Below, piece after piece: positions 56,956-64,000 of a DNA stretch of 64,000 bases; the first letter of the stretch is position 1; every line of letters starts with the position of its first letter. The DNA is from Tilletia caries (lineage: Eukaryota; Basidiomycota; Exobasidiomycetes; Tilletiales; Tilletiaceae): positions 977,501 to 1,041,500 of the forward strand of contig JALUTQ010000024.1 of assembly GCA_032718865.1 (NCBI GenBank). Direction: 5' to 3'. The notes under the pieces were generated by a model that was given only the letters and a program-made list of their open reading frames with translations, made no database searches and was not told where the DNA came from. The translations under genes were made by a program, and so were the position numbers.

Positions 56956-57126
56956 CTTCTGGGCGTACCTCAGTGGTGAACATGTTCTCGGTCAACAACA
57001 TCACCTAGCGCATGTGGGACGGTACCTTCACCTTCACCAACGGCACCACGAACCCGCTCAACGTCGGCAACATCATCCCCTAGCGTCGTCCCGAGTGGCC
57101 CTGGTACCGCCAGAACACGAGCCCGT

Positions 57127-57999
57127 GGTTGAACTTCCTCTTCGTGCTGGTCCGCTACCCTTCAACCAAGTCTGGTGAGGAGCTGACCTCGCTCAAGGAC
57201 TGCATTACCCGCATGCCTGAGGGCCAGAAGGGAATCTACTACCTTACCGGCGAGAGCCTGGACTCGATCCGCAGCTCTCTCTTCCTCGAGCGCCTCAAGA
57301 AGAAGGGCTACGAGATCCTGCTCATGGCCGACCTGTGAGTCTTACACGCGCCCTTTTGTTTCTGCCACTTTCAACGGCACTGACGCGTCTTGTTCACGCT
57401 CCCCCACAGCATCGACGAGTATGCAGCCACTCAGCTCAAGGAGTTCGAGGGGCAAAAGCTCATCCGTGTCTCCAAGGAGGGTCTCGAGCTTGACGACGAC
57501 CTGTCAGATGACGAGAAGAAGAGCTTCGAGGAGCTCACCATGACCGTCAAGGACATTTTCGGTGAGAAAGTAGAGAAGGGCATCCTCTCGAACCGGATTC
57601 TGGTCACCGTTCAATTCGGTTGGTCAGCAAACATGGAGCGTATCATGAAGGCACAAGCACTTCGGGACTCGAGCATGAGCCAATTCATCGCCTCGAAGAA
57701 GACGCTCAGTGAACCCCCACAACGCGATTGTCAAGGAGCTCGCCTTCAAGGTTGCCCAGGACAAGAACGACCCCATCGTCCGGGACCTGGTGCATCTCCT
57801 GTTCGAGGCCTCGCTCCTGACCTCTGGATTCAACCTCGACAAGCCCTCAGACTTTGCCGGCCGGTTGTACAAGCTCATCTCGCTCGGTCTGTCCATTGAC
57901 GATCCAGGCGCTGAGGACGACGCAGGGGCAAAGGACTCGAAGGACGACGCGACTGCCGGCGAGGGCATTGGCGAGTCTCAGATGGAATCCATCGACTGA
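57127..57999 (+). pseudogene. HSP90 C-terminal fragment with retained intron
   Basis: The sequence begins in the middle/C-terminal part of HSP90: STKSGEELTSLKDCITRMPE, GIYYLTGES, then an intron (57335-57409) splitting [59 protein letters not shown] and [13 protein letters not shown]. Damage: loss of about five codons before QFGWSAN, a two-base deletion near 57706 in the KKTL-to-NPHN region, and no start. The tail ends MESID instead of the usual MEEVD. Because the intron is present, it arose by DNA duplication, not by reverse transcription. The 170 bp before it (56956-57126) are not recognisable. Confidence 0.9.
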
Positions 58000-58427
58000 T
58001 GTTCTTTCCTTCCTTTTCCAATCTCCATCTCAATCTCAATGTCACATTCTCTTTCCACTTACAGTACATTTGGAAGAGGAAGCAGTAGTAGATAGGGAGA
58101 GGATAAGAAAAACCATCAGAAAGTCTGAAGGTGTACTGCAAGGTCCGCTGGCTGTTCTCTCGACCTGTCGACTCACCGCAGCGTGAGAGGCTCTCCCAAG
58201 ATCTTTGGTGAGCTTGGTTTTGAACCAAGTTCGTTGCGGAACGTAAATGAATGTGGGTCAATTTGGTTCCACACCGGTCATTGGCCAATGACAGAATCCT
58301 TGCACTTACATTCCTGCAGGCTGTGAGAAGAGACAAACAGCTGAGCTGCTGAGAGGAAGAAAGAATGGATTATTCATGTAGTCGCATGGCTGATGCTTGA
58401 CAAAGGCAGATGTCGAGTTGGTGGAAG
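58000..58427. other. spacer between HSP90 fragment and AlkB gene
   Basis: No gene seen. A short inverted repeat, CTTGGTTTTGAACCAAG, lies at about 58212-58228 and could act in the 3' end of either neighbour. Confidence 0.45.
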
Positions 58428-59719
58428 TTAAAGACCGCCACCTGCCTCCAACATCTTGGTCCCGTCCCACCGATACTGAGGTCCATCACCCCGGTTATAC
58501 CTGATGAAGTTCTCTGTCCCGCCACGCTTCTTGACCAGCCGAAAAGTCAAGTTCATTCTGCCGCCATACCCAGCGATGGAAGCAGCCCCTTTGGCTGTGC
58601 TCTTCGAGATACTATGCTCCCACTCGTGTTGGGTCCGCCCCCGCATGAGGAGGAGCGAGCCCGGAGGAAGGGGCAGGCGGTATGTGGGGCGGGCGATTGC
58701 GCGTGAGGATGCGGGCACGACGGCTTGAAGAACGGATGGCCGATCTTTCTGTTTGAGCTCCTCTGCACTTGCTTCTGCTGGAGGTGCATTTTCTTTGCGG
58801 CGCAGGAGGAAGGGCCGCGGGGTTCCCAGAGTGAGAGAGGCGATTGCTGGGTTGGGGCCAAGGAACGATTCGTCGTCGGAATGGTATGAGATGGAGTCTT
58901 TTCCATCGGCACTGCACAATCCATCACCAGTATCTGTGTCAGTGAAACCTGCCTTATGATGTTGGTTTGGCCGGTCTGGGAGCGACTGACTAGAAGTTGA
59001 TGATGATGGCATTGAATCTTTCGCCCGTCCGTGCTTCGACTAACGGGGTTGGGATAGAATTCCGGCATCAGCGACGCCATCACGTAGCCCTCGCACTGAG
59101 CAACTGTAAACTCACTTTGTGATTGAACTTGTCGCAGGACGGGAGGGACAGGAACCGGTCGTCTTTCGTAGGTGGCGTCTGGGTCCTCCCCATTGTCCCG
59201 ACCAAATGTCGTGGTCCAGCGAGGCGTGCTGAAAGACTGCTTGAACTTATCCTTGTAGTACTTGACGCGATGCCAGGCAAGGTTGTGGAGAAGGTATGAG
59301 TAAAGAGCAGCCGCATCGGCAGGGGTGGCGAAAAGGCTGTTCCAATAGACCAGATCGAGAGATTTGCTGAGTTTGGCGATCGGCTGGCCTGTCGAAGTCG
59401 TGAACATAGACTCGGGCGTAGGGAGGGGAGAATCGACGCTGAGTATCGGTCGCTTTCCGTATGCTTGACTCGATGCTTCTGCCTCTTCCGCCGTCCCAAT
59501 GAGATCAGTGCCGGTGCTTCTCGCTGTCGTTGTTGGTCTTCGCCCGTGCTTCACTTGGAAGAAGGGATGGACCTTGCCTGGAGCATCCGTCCTTTGCTTT
59601 TTGACAGCTGTTCCTTGATCGCTTCGTGCTTCTACCTTGCGCTTCGACACCGAATTTGAGGCTTCTGCTGCCGCAGCTGTACTGCCCGTAGAATGAAAAA
59701 AGGAGCGAATGTCACGCAT
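58428..59719 (-). CDS. AlkB-family 2-oxoglutarate/Fe(II) dioxygenase (ALKBH2/3-like)
   Basis: DNA/RNA alkyl-damage dealkylase by family. Three exons: 59719-59116, 59039-58991, 58911-58428; 378 residues. The short second exon restores RQVQSQIEARTGERFNAII, and the third continues NFYADGKDSISYHSDDESF. The iron ligands H228-x-D230 and H317 (in QHEWEHSISK) are present, as is the 2-oxoglutarate Arg in GGRMNLTFRLV. The substrate region PRPFLLRRKE is typical. The N-terminus MRDIRSFFHS resembles a PCNA-binding box (I-x-x-F-F), which supports a nuclear repair role and this start codon; an upstream in-frame ATG at 59854 adds only an Arg-rich stretch. Low-complexity linkers separate the N-terminus from the catalytic core. 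Confidence 0.92.
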
Positions 59720-60793
59720 CCTGGATATATGTATCTGTACTTGGCTGCTTCGTCTTCCAAGTTGCAACAAGGTGTGTAGGAGATACTTGTACCGACGTCT
59801 GCCTCGTGAACGGAGTCTTGAGACCGATCCTCTGATGATCATGATCGTTGCCAACCTTCCATGCTCTGCGTGTCAGAGTTTTCCCCAGACTTTTTGAGGA
59901 TTTAAGGGTTTTCATTTCAACTTACGGCCGAGAAAGACGTGTGCCAGAAATTGATCAGAGTATCTACACATTGGTAGAAGTGGTCGTGGTTACACGTCAC
60001 GGAGATGGCCTCAGTTGATGTCAGAGTGGTAAATGGTATAGACCTGGTTTGTGGTAGAAGCTGTCACTAATCTTGGTGCGAGGGTGGGGCGTGGGGTAGA
60101 CCGTGACCGGTAGACGTCGTCGAGATTGCACAACTGGTTGACTGGGGGCGTTCCCCCCCCAGACCCCCCCCCCCCCCCTATGGCTTCCACGGAATTCATG
60201 AAGTGGTTGAGTCCGGAGTCGGACAGAGTCATCAGTCAGTAGTCAGTGGTTGGAATCGGTGATCATGATCACACAATGACACAAGCGGCGTTAAGGTTTG
60301 GACCTTTCGGAGATGAAGTGGACGCCGGAAATCACGGAAACTTGCTAACTCCGTGACGAGGTCAAAACCGGTCGGGGACGTCCCAATTGACCCCCCTTAA
60401 AAGTCATCCAAACGACGCGTAACTTGGCGACATAACAGAGGATAGGGTTCTTCCCCTGCTGAGAAGTTTTGAGGAGGATACGTGCAGACAGCAGAATTGC
60501 GAAAAAAGTTTCAATTGACGTAGGCGGATAGCTCTACGGCCGTAAGAAAACCACCTCTATAACCCCAGTACTAAAGTCTGGGGAATCATGTCGCGTCGTG
60601 TGACACGACTCAGCGCCCCGGCCTCGGCGCGTCCCTCTGCGAGTCCCGCTTCCTCCGAGCACGACGGGATGGCGGGCCGCGGGGCCGCCTTCGTTGAAAC
60701 TCAGAGCCGGTCAGACCTGAGCCTGGGTCTTACAGACATGTGCATTACAATGCACGGATAACTAAAGGCACTCGATCAATCACACTCGAAGGT
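59720..60793. other. intergenic region, no gene seen
   Basis: Upstream of the AlkB gene. It has long C-runs at about 60153-60179 and CG-rich sequence at 60600-60690. No RNA gene or coding region is recognised. Confidence 0.5.
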
Positions 60794-60801
60794 TCAGTAG
60801 G
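60794..60801. repeat. left 8-bp target duplication of hAT-like element
   Basis: TCAGTAGG, identical to 61548-61555. Confidence 0.88.
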
Positions 60802-61547
60802 TAAGGATGGGCAGTCCCTCCGCCGGTCGGGCGGAGCTCCGCCGCCTCCGCCACATCCCTCCGGAAAAACTCCGCCGTTTACCTCGGCGGACGGAGGAAG
60901 TCCGTCCGCGAAGGTGGGCCGGAGGGATGTCGGAGGTCCGCCCAATTTGCGAATTCGAGGCGGAGGGATGTCGGAGCTCCGCCCAGCTTTCACAGTCGGG
61001 GCGGACGGAGGTCGATGCTCATTCTGCAAAACGACACCTCCGGCCGAAACTTTGTCGAGGGTCTCAAGACCCGGAGTTTCATGCCCAAATGGCTGGGAAA
61101 CTCACTTTCTGTAGAAGTCTCAATAGTCTCAGAGTCTCAGTCTCTCAGCTCCTGGGTCACGTTCCGGATTGCCACTTTCTGAAAAACGCTGAAAAATCGC
61201 GACGAGACAGCTTCGAAGACATTTTGCGACGTTAGTGCGGGAGGGATGATGTTGACCGATACATTGAAGGGTAATTTGGATCAAAACCTGTGCCCGAATT
61301 TTTTTTGTTGGAAAGCGGCGGAGGTGGCGGACGGAGGTCGATGACTGCTGTGGTATCTTTACCGGAGGGCGGAGGGATTTTTCATTCCCCTCTAAGCTGC
61401 GATGTTGCAGCGGAGGGATTTTTTGCTCGCCTCTAGGTTGAGATGATGTGGCGGAGGGATTTTTATGTTCCAAAAATTGGGGCGGAGTTTTTACGGAGGC
61501 GGGCGGACGGAGGAAAAACTCCGCGGATGCCTCCGTGCCCATCCTTA
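60802..61547. mobile_element. non-autonomous hAT-like DNA transposon (746 bp)
   Basis: The ends are perfect 12-bp inverted repeats, TAAGGATGGGCA, fitting the hAT end pattern YARNG. They are flanked by an exact 8-bp duplication, the hAT size. The interior has no transposase; it is filled with GCGGAGGGAT and GCGGACGGAGG motifs in both orientations near the ends. These include three GCGGAGGGATTTTT units spaced about 40 bp apart (61370-61465) and a pair of GCGGACGGAGGTCGATG copies (about 61000 and 61328). An autonomous partner must have supplied the transposase. Confidence 0.87.
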
Positions 61548-61555
61548 TCAGTAGG
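61548..61555. repeat. right 8-bp target duplication of hAT-like element
   Basis: TCAGTAGG, identical to 60794-60801. Confidence 0.88.
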
Positions 61556-62108
61556 AAGTGAACAAGGTAGCGAGAAGTCCCTTACCTTTAAAGCTGTAAC
61601 GTTGGCAAATCGTCATACCGTTTTACTATGAGCGCTCCTTCTTCGCCTCACCACTGCTCACCACACAACTCTGAGAGCCTCAACTTCTGCCTATCGCTGC
61701 TCCATAGACCTATCCTCGTTCCTACCAAGTCTCAAGTTGACAGAATGCTTCCTCTCTGTGCTATGGTGATTCGCGTCCGCCGGAGCCTTTCCCAGGTGTT
61801 CTGCCTGCTTCCCGCGCTCCAACGCCTAAGGCTGGCGAACCCACTCGTCGCCGCCCCAAGTACGTCAAGGATTCTGCCATTCTGCCAATGCTGGTCTCGA
61901 CACCGGTCGCAGCTGCTGCTGCTGCACGTGTTGTGAGTTGTCCCATTCCAACCCTTCCCTCAAGCAGATCAATTAACCACGATTGCTTAGTCACCTCGCT
62001 TAGCCAAACTAGCCATCGCAACTCGACGCGTTGAGCCGACGCGCACAACGCGTCTCTCCTCTCCACCCAACACTCGCCGTCAACTCCGCCCATAACAAAC
62101 TTCCAAAC
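61556..62108 (+). other. possible upstream exon(s) of an unresolved gene
   Basis: After a GTTGACAG acceptor-like site (61735-61742) a plus-strand frame runs PFPGVLPASRAPTPKAGEP then RRRPKYVKDSAILPML to a GTGAGT donor near 61937. This could be an exon of a gene continuing rightward, but I cannot find a start codon or a matching downstream exon. Treat it as unassigned. Confidence 0.3.
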
Positions 62109-62957
62109 ATGGACCTCCTCAACGGTGCGCACATGCGCATTGCGCAGGCTCCTTTGCGACGTGATCTTCCATGGACAGGCGTGCGCACAGGACGCGGGCG
62201 GGGCACTCGCGTATGCCGACGCGCAGCGCGCCCTATTCCTGGGCAGGGCTATCCCCGGCTCGCCGCAGGAAGTAGAGTACATCTGTACTATCTTCCTGTA
62301 CGGGCGATGTCGAGACTCCGACCCGGAGTCTCAACATGCTTATGCATACGCACGGACCGCCCTGATCGAGATGATCCTTCCCCCACCGCCCCAAGCGCCC
62401 CCACAAGCTTCGTTCGTTCAGGCTCAGAGCTGGATCCCTCTGCCCGAGAACAGCAATACATCTTTCTCTTTCCAGCATTACTCTGGCCCCGACAACGTCC
62501 CCGGCCTCTTTCCTCTCCGTCCAGCCCTCACCTCGGAAAGGCCGGTGCTCCGAGACGGTCTTCCCAGCCCATCAGTGCTGGCGGAGACGCTGCTGCCTCA
62601 CGGCGCAGAAGAATACGGACTGCGCCGCCTCTACAACCTCGTCGTTCTCCACGCAAAAACATTCACAACCCTTCCGAATTTCCGATCGACGGTTCGGATC
62701 TTTTTCCCTACGACACGCACGCGCACAAGTATCGGTTCTTGGTCAGTTTCTACTCGGGGACGGCGGCTATGGAGGCCATTATCAGAGATGCCTCCCCATG
62801 GTTCAACTTCGACATCAGACAGGTGCCGGGATCCGTTCCGAACGATAATGACAAATTCGTAATCTTCATCCGAACGCCGTACACTCCGTTCTTCCTCCAC
62901 GCGCAACCGGTCAGGGTCTGGAAGCGCGGGCATGTACAGTTTCTAGTCGTCACTTGA
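62109..62957 (+). CDS. hypothetical protein, structure unresolved
   Basis: Two overlapping plus-strand frames look coding in different parts. The middle frame 62125-62862 reads CAQDAGGALAYADAQRALFL, EVEYICTIFLYG and ESQHAYAYARTALIEM in its first two thirds. The frame ending at 62957 reads HKYRFLVSFYSGTAAMEAI, DNDKFVIFIRTPYTPF and ends GHVQFLVVT. Either an intron or a frameshift joins them near 62620-62700. No family is recognised. It is flanked by transposon and pseudogene sequence, so decay is possible. Confidence 0.35.
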   Translation: MDLLNGAHMRIAQAPLRRDLPWTGVRTGRGRGTRVCRRAARPIPGQGYPRLAAGSRVHLYYLPVRAMSRLRPGVSTCLCIRTDRPDRDDPSPTAPSAPTSFVRSGSELDPSAREQQYIFLFPALLWPRQRPRPLSSPSSPHLGKAGAPRRSSQPISAGGDAAASRRRRIRTAPPLQPRRSPRKNIHNPSEFPIDGSDLFPYDTHAHKYRFLVSFYSGTAAMEAIIRDASPWFNFDIRQVPGSVPNDNDKFVIFIRTPYTPFFLHAQPVRVWKRGHVQFLVVT

Positions 62958-63040
62958 TCTCCCTCTCCTCCATGCCTCCATGCTCCAACACCTCCCACCC
63001 CTCAGGAATGTAGACAGTAGTTATAAATGTAGAGCTGCAT

Positions 63041-63589
63041 TCATGGGGTCGCACCATAACGTTCGATTTGAAAGCGAGAGAGAAGGAGGCACCGGACGAC
63101 GGGAATGAGAGACGGAGACTGGAAGTTGTTGAGAACGTTCGGCCAAGAGGAGGATGGAGCGTGCGAGGGAGGAGGCTCGGTTGACGGAGGTGGAGAGGGA
63201 GTCTGCGGCAGTGACGTGTTGTGAAGACGTGGACTAGGTTTGCGCATCCACTTCGCGGTCGATCTCGCCGGAAGTGCGCAGCGCGCCATTGAGACCTCGG
63301 TCCTTGGGCAACAAACCTGCGCTGGCCCTGCCCTGTTCTCGATAGAGGCAGGCATGAAACCCTGCCCTCTCCGAATGACGCTCTCTGCGCTGGAAGGGTG
63401 TGAGGGCAAGCACTTGCGTGCGATACCCATCCGTGCCTTCCCGCCGAGGTTGCCGCGTCCGAGGGCGTTGTTCAGATGCACACGAATGAGGGCGTCGTCT
63501 TGATGCTTGCTGATGCAGGGTGGTGCTGTCTCGCAGACAAGGGTTCGTCATGCGGCGTTCGAGAAGCTCGGTTCCGTTCTTCACGGACA
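63041..63589 (-). other. minus-strand open frames next to the VAC14 fragment, unassigned
   Basis: A minus-strand frame (63481-63041) begins HLNNALGRGNLGGKARMGIA and remains open for 146 codons. It may belong to the broken gene to its right or to something else; I see no domain. Confidence 0.3.
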
Positions 63590-64000
63590 GTCGAGAGTCG
63601 TTCGGAGTTGGCAGCGAGCTGGACAAGGCACAAGCAAGGGCAGGGGGGTGGTCAGTGCAGAAACCTCAGTTGATGGAGGCTGCATGAGAAGCTTACCTTG
63701 GAGAGTGCATCAGAGATGTCGTTGAAGAAGGCGAGGATCTTGCCTTTGTGGGTTCAAAGTTGGCAGCGAGCTGGAGAAGCAAGGGCAGGGGAGTGGTCAG
63801 TGCAGAAATCTCAGTTGATGAATGCTGCATGGGGAGCTTACCTTGGAGAGTGCGTCAGAGATGTCGTTGAAGATGGCGAGGTCTCGCACTTGTGGATCGG
63901 CAAGGCATGTGAGGACGGGAAGCACGATCTGCTCGAGGTAAGGGGCGATGGCTATGCCAGCGAGCTTGACTACGATGATGGCGAGCCCGAGGAGACCGCC
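63590..64000 (-). pseudogene. VAC14-like HEAT-repeat fragment, deleted and partly tandem-duplicated
   Basis: From the right edge the minus strand reads GGLLGLAIIVVKLAGIAIAP, YLEQIVLPVLTCLAD, then FNDISDALSK and a GTAAGC donor at 63841. This matches the VAC14 N-terminal scaffold (PIKfyve/Fab1 regulator), where about 20 residues (the RYYACESMYNIAKVAKG region) normally sit between the last two pieces; here they are missing. The next pieces, KGKILAFFNDISDALSK and LAANSE...SVKNGTELLERR, repeat the same exon end and continue in a shifted frame. The gene runs off the window, so the missing part could lie beyond it, but the internal deletion and duplication indicate a pseudogene. Confidence 0.7.
63601..63890. 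repeat. two tandem copies of a ~145-bp unit spanning a VAC14 exon-intron junction
   Basis: Identical landmarks recur 145 bp apart: AGTTGGCAGCGAGCTGGA, GGTCAGTGCAGAAA and AGCTTACCTTGGAGAGTGC. Each copy carries the 3' end of one exon, the whole short intron and the start of the next exon. Confidence 0.8.

Noticed and set aside
57127..57999. Functional HSP90 gene
   Set aside because: It lacks the N-terminal ATPase and half of the middle domain, has a 2-bp frameshift near 57706 and an internal deletion.

Overview
This 64 kb window is nuclear DNA from a fungus, most likely a basidiomycete. The genes are closely packed and GC-rich, with many short introns (mostly 50-120 nt, GTGAGT/GTAAGT-type donors, CAG/TAG acceptors). 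They encode eukaryotic housekeeping proteins, often with long Ser/Gln/Glu-rich low-complexity inserts. The mix of genes, the MULE and gypsy elements and the intron style suggest Ustilaginomycotina or a neighbouring lineage, but I cannot name a species from sequence alone.

Layout. 1-5.4 kb: the 3' part of a Ty3/gypsy chromovirus-type retrotransposon with gag and pol in one frame separated by a single TGA, plus the 3' LTR. 5.6-10.7 kb: mitochondrial adenylate kinase, a flavin-reductase-domain protein and an Ecdysoneless (SGT1/Ecd) homologue. 11.5-14.5 kb: a conserved-looking protein of unknown function. 17-25 kb: BUD20-type ribosome-biogenesis zinc finger, ornithine decarboxylase and a 12-exon importin-9/Kap114. 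25.5-30.3 kb: divergent ribosomal proteins eL38 and uS11, a GUP1-like MBOAT acyltransferase and an intron-containing tRNA-Gln(CTG). 30.8-40.7 kb: PPR-like protein, Elongator subunit ELP4, polyprenyl diphosphate synthase COQ1, AP-1 sigma and S-adenosylhomocysteinase. 40.8-46.1 kb: a complete-ended, coding-decayed MULE-like DNA transposon. 46.7-59.7 kb: CDT2/DTL WD40 protein, TAD3, actin-capping beta, ceramide synthase, a Scm3/HJURP-like centromere chaperone, two pseudogene fragments (fatty-acid synthase and HSP90) and an AlkB dioxygenase. 60-64 kb: a repeat-rich end with a non-autonomous hAT-like element, one poorly resolved gene and a broken VAC14 fragment.

The most interesting items are: (i) the 5.3 kb MULE-like element with a 10-bp target duplication, WRKY/GCM1-type zinc finger, transposase and a C-terminal ubiquitin-protease-like domain, flanked by dense arrays of TTTTACAG/TTTTACCGC motifs and inserted just upstream of the S-adenosylhomocysteinase TATA box; (ii) two consecutive 2-nt micro-exons inferred in the uS11 gene; (iii) a 746-bp hAT-like element with an exact 8-bp duplication; (iv) a juxtaposed FAS/HSP90 pseudogene that kept an intron; (v) MluI-box promoters on the two cell-cycle genes CDT2 and the Scm3-like gene.

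All splice models were built by eye from frame, splice consensus and family conservation; transcripts would settle them.
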